A stretch of 26,542 bases of DNA from an uncultured Collinsella sp. (GTDB lineage: Bacteria > Actinomycetota > Coriobacteriia > Coriobacteriales > Coriobacteriaceae): NCBI GenBank assembly GCA_900549135.1, contig URNI01000017.1, positions 1 through 26,542 on the forward strand, read 5' to 3'. A model generated the notes under the pieces. That model worked only from the letters and a program-made list of their open reading frames with translations, did no database searches and was not told the origin of the DNA. The position numbers were made by a program, and so were the translations under genes. This document shows positions 15,196-22,666 of this stretch, piece after piece. Every line of letters begins with the position of its first letter. Within the stretch, counting starts at the first letter, position 1.

Positions 15196-18100
15196 GCGCC
15201 TCACCGCACCCCTGCGCCTTGGCGTTCATGATGAGCATCTGAAGACGGTTCTCCACGTTGGCGAAGCTCACGTCGGGATCGTAGTCGAGCGGCAGGAACT
15301 GCGCCGTGGGATACTGCTCCTTGAGCGCATGGATGAGCCCGCGCCCCACGACATGGTTGGGCAGACACCCGAACGGCTGCAGGATCACGAAGTTGCGGCA
15401 GCCGCGCTTGGCGTGCTCGAGGATCTCCGCCGGAATCAGCACGCCCTCGCCCGCATCGAACGTATGGTGCAGGATCTTATCGCTCGCGCGCACGAGCTCG
15501 GGCATGCGCGTCGGCGGCTCGTAGAGCGGGCTCGCCGCGCCCAGGCGGTCGCAACGGTCGTGCGCGAGCTCGAACAGGTTGTCCGCCGTGGCGTACCAGG
15601 CCTTTTCGGGCAGCGACAGGTCGACGTGGAACTCGCGCGACTGCGCATGCTTGTAGAAATAGGTCTTGCGGATCACGTCGGTCATGCGCGCCTCGATGAC
15701 CTCGAGCCCGTTGTCCTCGAGGTAGCGCTCGATCTCGTGGTTGGCGCCGAGATGGAAATTGAGCAGGTACTCGCCCACGATGAGAACGGTCGGATGCGGG
15801 TTCGAGCGGTCGTACGGAACGGCGTCCATGATCGCAAGCGCGCGTTTGAAGCCCGTCGCCTGGCCTCTCAGCCCGGAGCGCTCCATGCCCTCGATAACCT
15901 CATCGAGCGCGCGGTCGAACGCAGCGTCCGCCGCGCCCTTCTCGAGCTCGTAGGGACGGATGCGCCTAAGCATGGCCTCGAGGGCATCGATCATGGGAAG
16001 ACCGTAGGCGATCTGGATGCTCGGGCCAAGGCCGAGCTTGAAGCCCGGATGCGCATTGTGGGCATCGACGTCGTCGTTGGTGAGCACCGGGACATAGTCG
16101 TATCCCGCGTCGTCGAGCGCGCGGCGCAGCAGGGGCATGTAGTGCGTCAGGCGGCAGTCGCCGATATACTTGCCAGTCACCACGGCGACGTCGTGCGGGT
16201 CGTACTTACCGCTCTCGAGTGCCGCGAGCGCCTCGCCGATCACGATTTGCGCGGGGAAGCAGATGTCGTTGTGCACATAGCGTTTGCCCAGGCGGATGGC
16301 ATCCTCGCGCCCGATATCAAGGGCCTCGGCGCGCACGCCCTGATTGCGCATCGCCGCGGTCATGAGCCTGCAGAACGCATGGGAGGTGTTGGGGACCAGC
16401 GCGATCTTGTCGTGCCGGTCGCGCTTGGTGTACTTGACCTTATACGGGTCGTCGAGCGGATGGACCGCGTGCACCCGGGCGCCCTCGGCACGCTCCTCCG
16501 CGCGACGACGGTTGACCGACTCGATAAACGAACGCACGCGAATGCCCATGGGACCGGCGACGTCGCTCTCATCGAGCTTGATCATCATCGGAACCTTGGA
16601 GCCCATCTCGCCCATCATGCGCGCGATCTCGTCGGTGAGATACGCATCGTGGCCGCAGCCGAAGCTGCCCATCTGCACGAGCTCGAGCTCGGGCGTCGAT
16701 GCGACGATGACCGCGCACGACAGCATGCGCGCATGGTAGTTGTTCACGATGTCGATGCGGCTGTTGGAAAGATCGACGTTGCAGACCCCCGGCACCGCAT
16801 CGGGCGTCAGCACGGGGATGCCGCGCTCAGAGAAGAGCTTGGGCAGCCCGTGGTTGACCAGCGGGTCGTTGTGGTACGGGCGCGAAGCGATCACCACCGC
16901 GTAGCCGCCGTCCTCGTGCACGTTCTCGAGCACCTGCCTGCCGCGCAGCTGCAGCTGGTTCTCAAACGTCTCCTGCGCGCGGTCCGCCTGCTCGGTCGCC
17001 TTGGCAACCAGGTCGGCATCGATATCGAAGGTCTCCTTGCACCACGCCTTGAGCTGGCGGTTTCGGTCGCCCTCGTCGTACCAGTGGAACAGCGGCGTAT
17101 CGAACGGAACGCCGAAACGCTCCTCCGGGTTATCGGAATTGCGCATCACGTAGGGGTATCCCTTTACGACGGCGCACATCCACTCGCTGGTAGAGGCGGT
17201 GTTTTCGGTGGGCACCGTCGTGATGATGGGCATGAAGATGCGGTCGACGCCGGCGTCGACGAGATTGCGGATGTGCCCGTGGACGAGCTTGGCCGGGAAG
17301 CACACGGTGTCGGATGTGACGTGCGCCAGACCGCGCTCGTACATCGCCTTGGTGCTGCGTCCCGAGACGCGCACCTTAAAGCCGAGCGTGCTGAAGAACG
17401 TCGACCAGAACGGCATGGTGTCCCAGAACTCGAGCACACGGGGAATGCCGATCGTGACATCGCGCCCCCCGCTGACGGGAACCGTGGGGTACGACTCGAA
17501 CAGCAGCTTCTCGCGGTCGACAAAGAGATTGGGGGCAGCCGCGGTCCGGTCGCGCCCCGTGCCGGGTGCCTGTGCCTCGCAAGCACCCTGCGGACGCAGC
17601 TCCTCCGCCGCGGGAACCTCGCGCACGAGCTCATCCCATGAGATGGCGCCGCCGCGCGGGCAGCGATTGCCCGTGACGTAAAGCGAGCCGTCGCCAAATG
17701 CCACGACCGCGCGCTGGCAGCGGTTGTTGCACCGACGGCAGGTAACGCCGCCGAACTCGCGATGCTCGAAGCGCTCCACGGCATCGAGCCCGATAAACGA
17801 CGTGCCGGCGTCGCCCTTGCGGCATTCCTCGCGCGCGAGCAGGGCGATACCGATAGCGCCCATCAGCCCCGGGTGGGGCGCACGCGTGACGGGTTTGCCC
17901 AGATACTGCTCGAATGCGCGCAGCACCGCGTCGTTTCGGAACGTGCCGCCCTGGACGACGACTTTGTCGCCCAGACGGTTGAGATTTGAAACGCGAATGA
18001 CCTTGGTGAACACGTTCTCGATAATCGAACGGCAGAGACCGGCCATGATGTCGCCCGGACCCTTACCGCGCCGCTGCTCGGAAACGACGCTGCTGTTCAT

Positions 18101-19618
18101 GAACACCGTGCAGCGGCTGCCGAGAACGGCGGGGGCTTTGGACGAAAATGCCTCGGTCGCGATATCCTCAACGGCTATTCCGAGGTTTTTGGCAAAACCC
18201 TCGAGGAACGAGCCGCAGCCCGCAGAGCACGCCTCGTTGACGACGATATCGGTCAGCACGCCGTGGTTGAGCCAGATGGCCTTCATATCCTGTCCGCCGA
18301 TGTCGAGCACGAAGGTCGCATCGGGAACGCATGCGCACGCGGCGCGGGCGTGCGCGACCGTCTCGACCGTATGGTAGTCGGCGTGGAACGCGCGCGCGAA
18401 AAGCTCCTCGCCGTATCCCGTGGTGCCCACGGCATCGATCGCAAGCGTGACTCCCGCTGTCTCCCAGCGGTTCTTCAAGCTGACAAGACCCTGTTGGGCG
18501 ACGTCGAGCGGTCTGCCGTTATTAGACGCGTAGAACGAATCGACAAGCTCACCCGCCTCATCGACCAGGGCGAACTTGGTCGTCGTGCTCCCCGAATCGA
18601 TACCGAGCGCCACACGCACCGTCTCTCCGGGCGCATACGCATCCGGACCCTTTGCCGGCGTCTCTTTGCCATGGCGTGCCGTAAAATCCGCCTGCTCGGC
18701 AGGTGTGGCAAAAAAGGGCTGGGCAAGACGTCCCTCCCCGCTTGCGGGCGCGACCGTCTCGAGCTTATCCAGCCGGACAAAAGCGTCGGGAAGGTCGATC
18801 GGTTGGGACGATGCGAACATGTCGGTCAGCGACAGGGCGGCACCGCGCGCGACCATGATCTGCGGATCGCGCGGGACGATAACCTGATCGTCCGATAGAT
18901 TCAGTTGCTCCCGGAACACGCGGACCAGTGTGGGGTTGTAGGCGAGCGTACCGCCCTCGAAGATTACCGGCGGCTCGATGTCGATACCCTGGGCCAGACC
19001 GCCGATCGTTTGGCGGGCGACCGCGTGAAGCGCCGAAAGCGCCAGGTCGGTGGTAGGAATGCCCTCGTTGAGCAGCGGCTGGATATCGGTCTTTGCGTAC
19101 ACGCCGCAGCGGCCCGAGACCTCGTGGACGGTCGTTCCCCGGCTTGCGAGCTGCTCGAACTCGCCCGATTCGGTGCCGACCCCCATGAGCTTTGCCATCT
19201 CGTCGATAAATGCACCGGTACCGCCTGCGCACGAGCCGTTCATGCGCATGTCGGCAACCTCGATGTCTCCCTTATCGTTGGTGCGGAAGAAGATCATCTT
19301 GGCGTCTTGGCCGCCCAGCTCGATGGCGCAGCGCGTCTGCGGATAGAACCTGCTGATCGCGAGCGCGTTGGCGACCACCTCCTGAACGTACGAGGCGCCC
19401 AGCGCGGTCGCGATATCGCGCGCACCCGAGCCGGTCACCGCAACGCGCAGTGACTCATGGGGAAAGCGCTCGGCGAGCTCGCCGAGCATGGCGCGCACGC
19501 TCGCTGTCTGACACGCCCCGTGGCGGCGATATCCCCACCACGCCTCGGTCATATCCTCGTGCATCGCGTAAACTTTGGTCGTCGTCGACCCTACGTCCAG
19601 TCCTACTAGCAACGCCAT
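15179..19618 (-). CDS. Giant acyl-CoA dehydratase activase / HgdB-like protein with duplicated ATPase
   Basis: A 1479-residue protein of the 2-hydroxyacyl-CoA dehydratase activase family (BadF/BadG/HgdC). Two ASKHA ATPase domains run in tandem: GLDVGSTTTK at 6-15 and GIDSGSTTTK at 339-348. Each carries the pair of Cys regions that in HgdC dimers hold one [4Fe-4S] cluster: Cys130 and Cys171 in the first, Cys464 and Cys503 in the second (with an extra Cys468). A Cys cluster follows (CRRCNNRC, 627-634, plus Cys653). Next is a DUF2229-like segment (IGIPRVLEFWDTMPFW, ~723) with TVCFPAK (Cys773), then HgdB/dehydratase-subunit-like regions (FGCGHD, ICFPAQ, QPFGCLPNHV near the C-terminus). Family members use ATP to drive low-potential electron transfer; the substrate of this fused form is unknown to me. 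The ATG at 19618 agrees with the domain start. Oxygen sensitivity implies an anaerobe. Confidence 0.88.
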   Translation of the reverse strand: MALLVGLDVGSTTTKVYAMHEDMTEAWWGYRRHGACQTASVRAMLGELAERFPHESLRVAVTGSGARDIATALGASYVQEVVANALAISRFYPQTRCAIELGGQDAKMIFFRTNDKGDIEVADMRMNGSCAGGTGAFIDEMAKLMGVGTESGEFEQLASRGTTVHEVSGRCGVYAKTDIQPLLNEGIPTTDLALSALHAVARQTIGGLAQGIDIEPPVIFEGGTLAYNPTLVRVFREQLNLSDDQVIVPRDPQIMVARGAALSLTDMFASSQPIDLPDAFVRLDKLETVAPASGEGRLAQPFFATPAEQADFTARHGKETPAKGPDAYAPGETVRVALGIDSGSTTTKFALVDEAGELVDSFYASNNGRPLDVAQQGLVSLKNRWETAGVTLAIDAVGTTGYGEELFARAFHADYHTVETVAHARAACACVPDATFVLDIGGQDMKAIWLNHGVLTDIVVNEACSAGCGSFLEGFAKNLGIAVEDIATEAFSSKAPAVLGSRCTVFMNSSVVSEQRRGKGPGDIMAGLCRSIIENVFTKVIRVSNLNRLGDKVVVQGGTFRNDAVLRAFEQYLGKPVTRAPHPGLMGAIGIALLAREECRKGDAGTSFIGLDAVERFEHREFGGVTCRRCNNRCQRAVVAFGDGSLYVTGNRCPRGGAISWDELVREVPAAEELRPQGACEAQAPGTGRDRTAAAPNLFVDREKLLFESYPTVPVSGGRDVTIGIPRVLEFWDTMPFWSTFFSTLGFKVRVSGRSTKAMYERGLAHVTSDTVCFPAKLVHGHIRNLVDAGVDRIFMPIITTVPTENTASTSEWMCAVVKGYPYVMRNSDNPEERFGVPFDTPLFHWYDEGDRNRQLKAWCKETFDIDADLVAKATEQADRAQETFENQLQLRGRQVLENVHEDGGYAVVIASRPYHNDPLVNHGLPKLFSERGIPVLTPDAVPGVCNVDLSNSRIDIVNNYHARMLSCAVIVASTPELELVQMGSFGCGHDAYLTDEIARMMGEMGSKVPMMIKLDESDVAGPMGIRVRSFIESVNRRRAEERAEGARVHAVHPLDDPYKVKYTKRDRHDKIALVPNTSHAFCRLMTAAMRNQGVRAEALDIGREDAIRLGKRYVHNDICFPAQIVIGEALAALESGKYDPHDVAVVTGKYIGDCRLTHYMPLLRRALDDAGYDYVPVLTNDDVDAHNAHPGFKLGLGPSIQIAYGLPMIDALEAMLRRIRPYELEKGAADAAFDRALDEVIEGMERSGLRGQATGFKRALAIMDAVPYDRSNPHPTVLIVGEYLLNFHLGANHEIERYLEDNGLEVIEARMTDVIRKTYFYKHAQSREFHVDLSLPEKAWYATADNLFELAHDRCDRLGAASPLYEPPTRMPELVRASDKILHHTFDAGEGVLIPAEILEHAKRGCRNFVILQPFGCLPNHVVGRGLIHALKEQYPTAQFLPLDYDPDVSFANVENRLQMLIMNAKAQGCGEAHGETA

Positions 19619-19667
19619 AATGCTCCGTCTCTCGCATTTTTCCCGCTAGAGATATACCACTCTACGT

Positions 19668-19688
19668 AATACAACAGACTGTTGTATT
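19668..19688 (-). promoter_or_regulatory. 21-bp perfect palindrome, likely TetR operator
   Basis: AATACAACAG and CTGTTGTATT are perfect mirror arms around one central base, 50 bp before the activase ATG. On the minus strand the arms lie between TTTAAA and TATTAC, which could serve as -35 and -10. Length and symmetry are typical of TetR-family operators, and the only regulator in the unit is TetR-type. Binding is inferred. Confidence 0.75.
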
Positions 19689-19699
19689 TAAACTCCGTA

Positions 19700-19733
19700 T
19701 AAAAAGCGGCTGCCGAAACGCTTCAGCAGCCGC
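19700..19733 (-). terminator. Terminator upstream of the activase unit
   Basis: An 8-bp perfect stem (19706-19713 with 19726-19733), extended by three pairs, is followed on the minus strand by TTTTT. It ends transcription coming from the DUF2798 gene. The 19734-19899 stretch between that gene and this terminator holds nothing I recognise. Confidence 0.8.
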
Positions 19734-19899
19734 CGAATGCACCAACAGATTGTTCTGCGCGCTAGCACGTCGGGCAACGGAGCAGCACGGGCCCTCCGGT
19801 CATGCGCACCGCTCACGCCCGCGATGTCGCCGAGCGAGCTATCCACGCTTAGGGCTCCAACCAAGCAAGTCGCCCGCGCTCAGCAGATCCCTAAGCGAT

Positions 19900-20448
19900 C
19901 TACTCGCACTCAGGAGCCATAGCCTGCTCCAAGAGCTCGGCATGCTCCTCCTCGAAAACCGTCCCCACAGGGAAGGCGCGACGGAAGACGAAGCGGGAAA
20001 TCGGACCGGCTACCAAAAGGTTCCACGGCAGCGCCATCACAAAATTATGCGGGATGTTGATCATCCAGATCGCGGGCACGGAATACAGGTTCGCAAGGAT
20101 GCCGCCGGGCATGTGCGTCAGACCCTCACAGGCACCGTACAGCGACATGATGATGACCATGGGAACGACCATGCAGGAGCTGACGGCGAGCGTCATGGCA
20201 AGTGGCGAGCTCTTGCCCGGCGTGACCAAGTACTTAAAGGCGAAACCCTTGGCGAGCGGGCTGGCGACGAACCAGTCGCAGCACATGGCAAAAATGTAGG
20301 CAACGGGGAAGCCGAGCCACGCAGTGGCAACGACCTCGCCGTTGATGGCCCCGTGCTGCAGGGCAACGTTGTAGATGCTCATCCAGAGCACCATGCAAAA
20401 GCACATGATAAAGGTGAACAGCAGGCTCTCTCGTTTGTTGATAGGCAT
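19900..20448 (-). CDS. DUF2798-type small membrane protein
   Basis: A 182-residue protein with about four hydrophobic segments arranged as two related hairpins. The first begins NKRESLLFTFIMCFCMVLWMS, ending in the conserved Met and Asn region (MSIYNVAL) typical of DUF2798. The second starts near LAMTLAVSSCMVVPMVIIMS. The C-terminus is cytoplasm-like and acidic (EEEHAELLEQ). Function is unknown for the family. The ATG at 20448 is chosen because the transcript terminator at 20493-20543 overlaps the longer reading. AGAGGA lies about 12 bp upstream, a rather long spacing. It stands alone between two terminators. Confidence 0.75.
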   Translation of the reverse strand: MPINKRESLLFTFIMCFCMVLWMSIYNVALQHGAINGEVVATAWLGFPVAYIFAMCCDWFVASPLAKGFAFKYLVTPGKSSPLAMTLAVSSCMVVPMVIIMSLYGACEGLTHMPGGILANLYSVPAIWMINIPHNFVMALPWNLLVAGPISRFVFRRAFPVGTVFEEEHAELLEQAMAPECE

Positions 20449-20492
20449 AAAGGGCAGATTCCTCTCTGTGTTGTACCGCGGCGCCACGCAAC

Positions 20493-20543
20493 AAAAACGG
20501 GCGGGCAAGATGGAGCTGTTGGAACTTCATCTCGCCCGCCCGT
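20493..20543 (-). terminator. Strong terminator between thrE and the DUF2798 gene
   Basis: A 10-bp GC-rich stem (20497-20506 with 20534-20543) continues as five more pairs after one mismatch, and on the minus strand it is followed by TTTTTG. It ends the exporter transcript. Confidence 0.88.
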
Positions 20544-20645
20544 GGTACGCGCGTCTGCGACTACTTATGTGGTGGAACCAGCCTAGCACGAAACGCATGC
20601 GCATCGTAAGCGTTGAGTTTATGAAGATGCAGGGCACCGATAATC

Positions 20646-20752
20646 CCCCGACCCCATAAGTTGCGGTGGAATACGGACTGTTTTGACCCTTTAAGCAGCA
20701 ATTCAGTCCCTATTTCACCGCAACTCATTTGGTGCAAAGTAACCTGTCCCCC
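20646..20752. repeat. REP-like palindromic element after thrE
   Basis: Arms 20659-20680 and 20704-20725 are inverted copies of 22 bp with two mismatches around a 23-nt loop. On the minus strand the element opens with GGGGGACAGGTTACTTTGCA (20733-20752) and closes with GGGGTCGGGGG (20646-20656). GGGGACAG-type termini with inner palindromes recall REP/BIME elements mobilised by Y1 (RAYT) transposases; that link is from memory. It sits 10 bp past the thrE stop codon. Confidence 0.55.
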
Positions 20753-20761
20753 TTGTACCAA

Positions 20762-22330
20762 TTAGCTGGTGTGGCGCCAGCGAGGGTCGGTGAGCGTACG
20801 CGCCACACCCAGTCCAACGGGCAGAAACGCTACGATGAGCACTGCGCGCACAAACCAGCCGAGCATATTGACCGTGTCGAAGGTGCACATGTAATACATC
20901 GAGCGATACAGATACAAGCCCGGCACCATAATGACAATCGAAGGCACCGTGAGGGCGATGCGCGGGTAGGTGAGCTTGACTTCGGCCAAGCTTGCCAGCA
21001 GACCCGATACCAGCGCGCCGATAAACGCTGCTGCCTCGGGAGGCATTCCCGTGCTGAGGCCCAGGAAGGGAATCATCGTCGGCGCATCGACAAGGGTCAG
21101 ACGCAGGGTATTGGACACGGCGCCGATCAACCCAGCTGCCGCGGCCATCTTTACCGGGCTGTTGAACATCACCGAGAAGCCGAATACGCCAACGAAGCTC
21201 ATCACCACGCGCAGGAGCGTAAGGGCAAGCGGCGAAAGGCCCAGTGGGGCAAAGTCGTCCGGCGCCAGGCCAACACACTCGGCAACCATCCAACCTACGA
21301 GCGTCGCCATCACAATAATCGATACGGCATATGAAAGGCGCTCGATACCGCTTCGCATGTCGAGCTTGGCGATGTCGAGGCCCGCCGTAATGAGCGGAAA
21401 GCCGGGAATCACAAAGAGCATGGCGCCGATATAGCCTTCTTGGTGCGACATTGCCCCCGGTATGACCTGGCCAAGGCCGAGCAATGCCAGCAGATACGAA
21501 ACGCAAGCGAGCGCAACGCCGGTCGTCAGCGCGCTGAACTGACCAAGGCCTTGCTTGAGAATATGGGAGCGGGCAAAGTTGCCGACACCCGCGCCCACAA
21601 ACGCGCAGGCCATCTCGATAGGGCCGCCGCCGAGCAAAAAGACGAAGGCGCCGCAAGCACAAGCTGCCGCAAGGCCCTGTTGCCAGGGAGAGTAATCGGG
21701 TTTTGAACTCTCAACGGTCTTGAGCATCTCGTGGTATTCGTGCACGGTAAACCGGCGCCCATACGTCTCGATTTCCTTTAAGAAACTCTCCATCATCCAA
21801 ATGCGATGGGTATTGACGCCCGTTGTGGGCAAGCTGACGACCTCATTAAAGCAGTGACCATCTTCGATGCAGGTGCACTCAAACGACAGAAGACTTAAGT
21901 CAACGTGGATGGTGACACCGAGTACGGCGGCAACACGATTCATGGTATCGCGCACGCGCCAGGCACCCGTTCCGCTTGCCAGCATAAGCATGCCGGTGCG
22001 GCAGATGATGGATGATTTATCGGTGAGCGGCGCATCGACGGCAAGCTCATCGCCTGCCGTCACGATCTGGTGCCAGTCAGTTTTCATATGGAGCGCGCCG
22101 GCACGAACGCCGTGGTGCATGGGGGCTCTCGAAAGCAGCGAGTTAAGGCGCGAAGGCTGTGAGGGCTCCGCCGATTCGCCCTCGTCCTCGTCGGGCTCTT
22201 CATCGACCAGATCAAAGGAATCAAGCGGCGCTGGCTCGCGACGGTCGATCAGCTCCTCGTCCTCATCATCAAAGTAATTGAACTGATCGAGCATGTCCTC
22301 TTCGATTGAACGCTCGCTCGCGTCGTCCAT
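20762..22330 (-). CDS. Threonine/serine exporter family protein (ThrE type, one-piece)
   Basis: A 522-residue inner-membrane protein. The first ~70 residues are strongly acidic and probably disordered (DDEDEELIDRREP). A soluble region (about 75-205) precedes roughly ten transmembrane helices. Two family signatures are present: IPGFPLITAGLDIAKLDMRS in the first half and VPSIVIMVPGLYLYRSMYYM in the second. They correspond to the ThrE (PF06738) and ThrE_2 halves, which are separate genes in many Firmicutes and joined here. Known members export Thr and Ser by proton antiport. The ATG at 22330 follows a GAAGGGA Shine-Dalgarno. Substrate is inferred from the family. Confidence 0.85.
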   Translation of the reverse strand: MDDASERSIEEDMLDQFNYFDDEDEELIDRREPAPLDSFDLVDEEPDEDEGESAEPSQPSRLNSLLSRAPMHHGVRAGALHMKTDWHQIVTAGDELAVDAPLTDKSSIICRTGMLMLASGTGAWRVRDTMNRVAAVLGVTIHVDLSLLSFECTCIEDGHCFNEVVSLPTTGVNTHRIWMMESFLKEIETYGRRFTVHEYHEMLKTVESSKPDYSPWQQGLAAACACGAFVFLLGGGPIEMACAFVGAGVGNFARSHILKQGLGQFSALTTGVALACVSYLLALLGLGQVIPGAMSHQEGYIGAMLFVIPGFPLITAGLDIAKLDMRSGIERLSYAVSIIVMATLVGWMVAECVGLAPDDFAPLGLSPLALTLLRVVMSFVGVFGFSVMFNSPVKMAAAAGLIGAVSNTLRLTLVDAPTMIPFLGLSTGMPPEAAAFIGALVSGLLASLAEVKLTYPRIALTVPSIVIMVPGLYLYRSMYYMCTFDTVNMLGWFVRAVLIVAFLPVGLGVARTLTDPRWRHTS

Positions 22331-22390
22331 ATAGACGCTCCCTTCCTACCGACTAACCCCCATCCTAGGCAGCAACGGCTAAAGGAAACA

Positions 22391-22433
22391 TAAAAGAGAC
22401 GGCTGTCATGCGAGCCATGTGCTCAACAGCCGT
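22391..22433 (-). terminator. Terminator upstream of thrE
   Basis: An 8-bp stem (22399-22406 with 22426-22433) with an inner 4-bp hairpin, followed on the minus strand by CTCTTTTATG. The nearest minus-strand gene upstream, lysS, already has its own terminator at 22552-22593, so this one ends either read-through or an unseen short transcript. Confidence 0.6.
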
Positions 22434-22551
22434 TGGGCAGTCGTTTAAGAACGTCCCCAATGACTACATCGATGTTCTAAGTGTCAACCAAGTCAACGCC
22501 GCAGGTAGAGGACGGACAGCGAGCGACGTCCAGGGCGAACAAGTTGGCATG
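22434..22551. other. Interval between two terminators, with a short hairpin
   Basis: No ORF that I believe. AGTCGTT and AATGACT (22438-22464 region) form a 7-bp hairpin around a GGGGACG-containing loop (minus strand), similar in flavour to the REP-like element after thrE. The remainder includes the left arm of the lysS 3' palindrome. Confidence 0.35.
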
Positions 22552-22617
22552 AAAAAGGCAAGGCATAGACCTTCTGGTCATGCCTTGCCTTTTGAATGAC
22601 AAATTGTCGCCCTGGGC
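22528..22617 (-). repeat. Long palindrome enclosing the lysS terminator
   Basis: Segment 22528-22538 pairs with 22607-22617 over 11 bp (one G-U), and the pairing continues inward with small bulges to the terminator stem. The whole 90-bp region is one extended hairpin. Weaker pairing continues outward on both sides. Confidence 0.6.
22552..22593 (-). terminator. lysS terminator (bidirectional shape)
   Basis: A 14-bp perfect stem (22553-22566 with 22580-22593) plus four inner pairs and a 4-nt loop. It has a T-run on the minus strand (five T) and four T on the plus strand. Confidence 0.88.
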
Positions 22618-22634
22618 GGCGCGCAGCGTCAACT

Positions 22635-22664
22635 GGTTACGCGGGTTGGCAAACCCGCGTAACC
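22635..22664 (-). repeat. 13-bp perfect hairpin at the lysS stop codon
   Basis: Segment 22635-22647 pairs perfectly with 22652-22664 around a 4-nt loop, 2 bp past the lysS stop codon. It has no T-run. It may protect the mRNA 3' end or be a vestigial terminator. Confidence 0.7.
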
Positions 22665-22666
22665 CC

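Noticed and set aside
15062..17641. Long plus-strand ORF of 859 codons opposite the activase gene
   Set aside because: High GC leaves few stops in the opposite frame. It has no recognisable domain or ribosome binding site, and the strand beneath it encodes a clear protein family.
20561..20761. 66-codon minus-strand ORF between thrE and the DUF2798 gene
   Set aside because: It lies within the REP-like palindrome, starts from a poor site and has no recognisable features.
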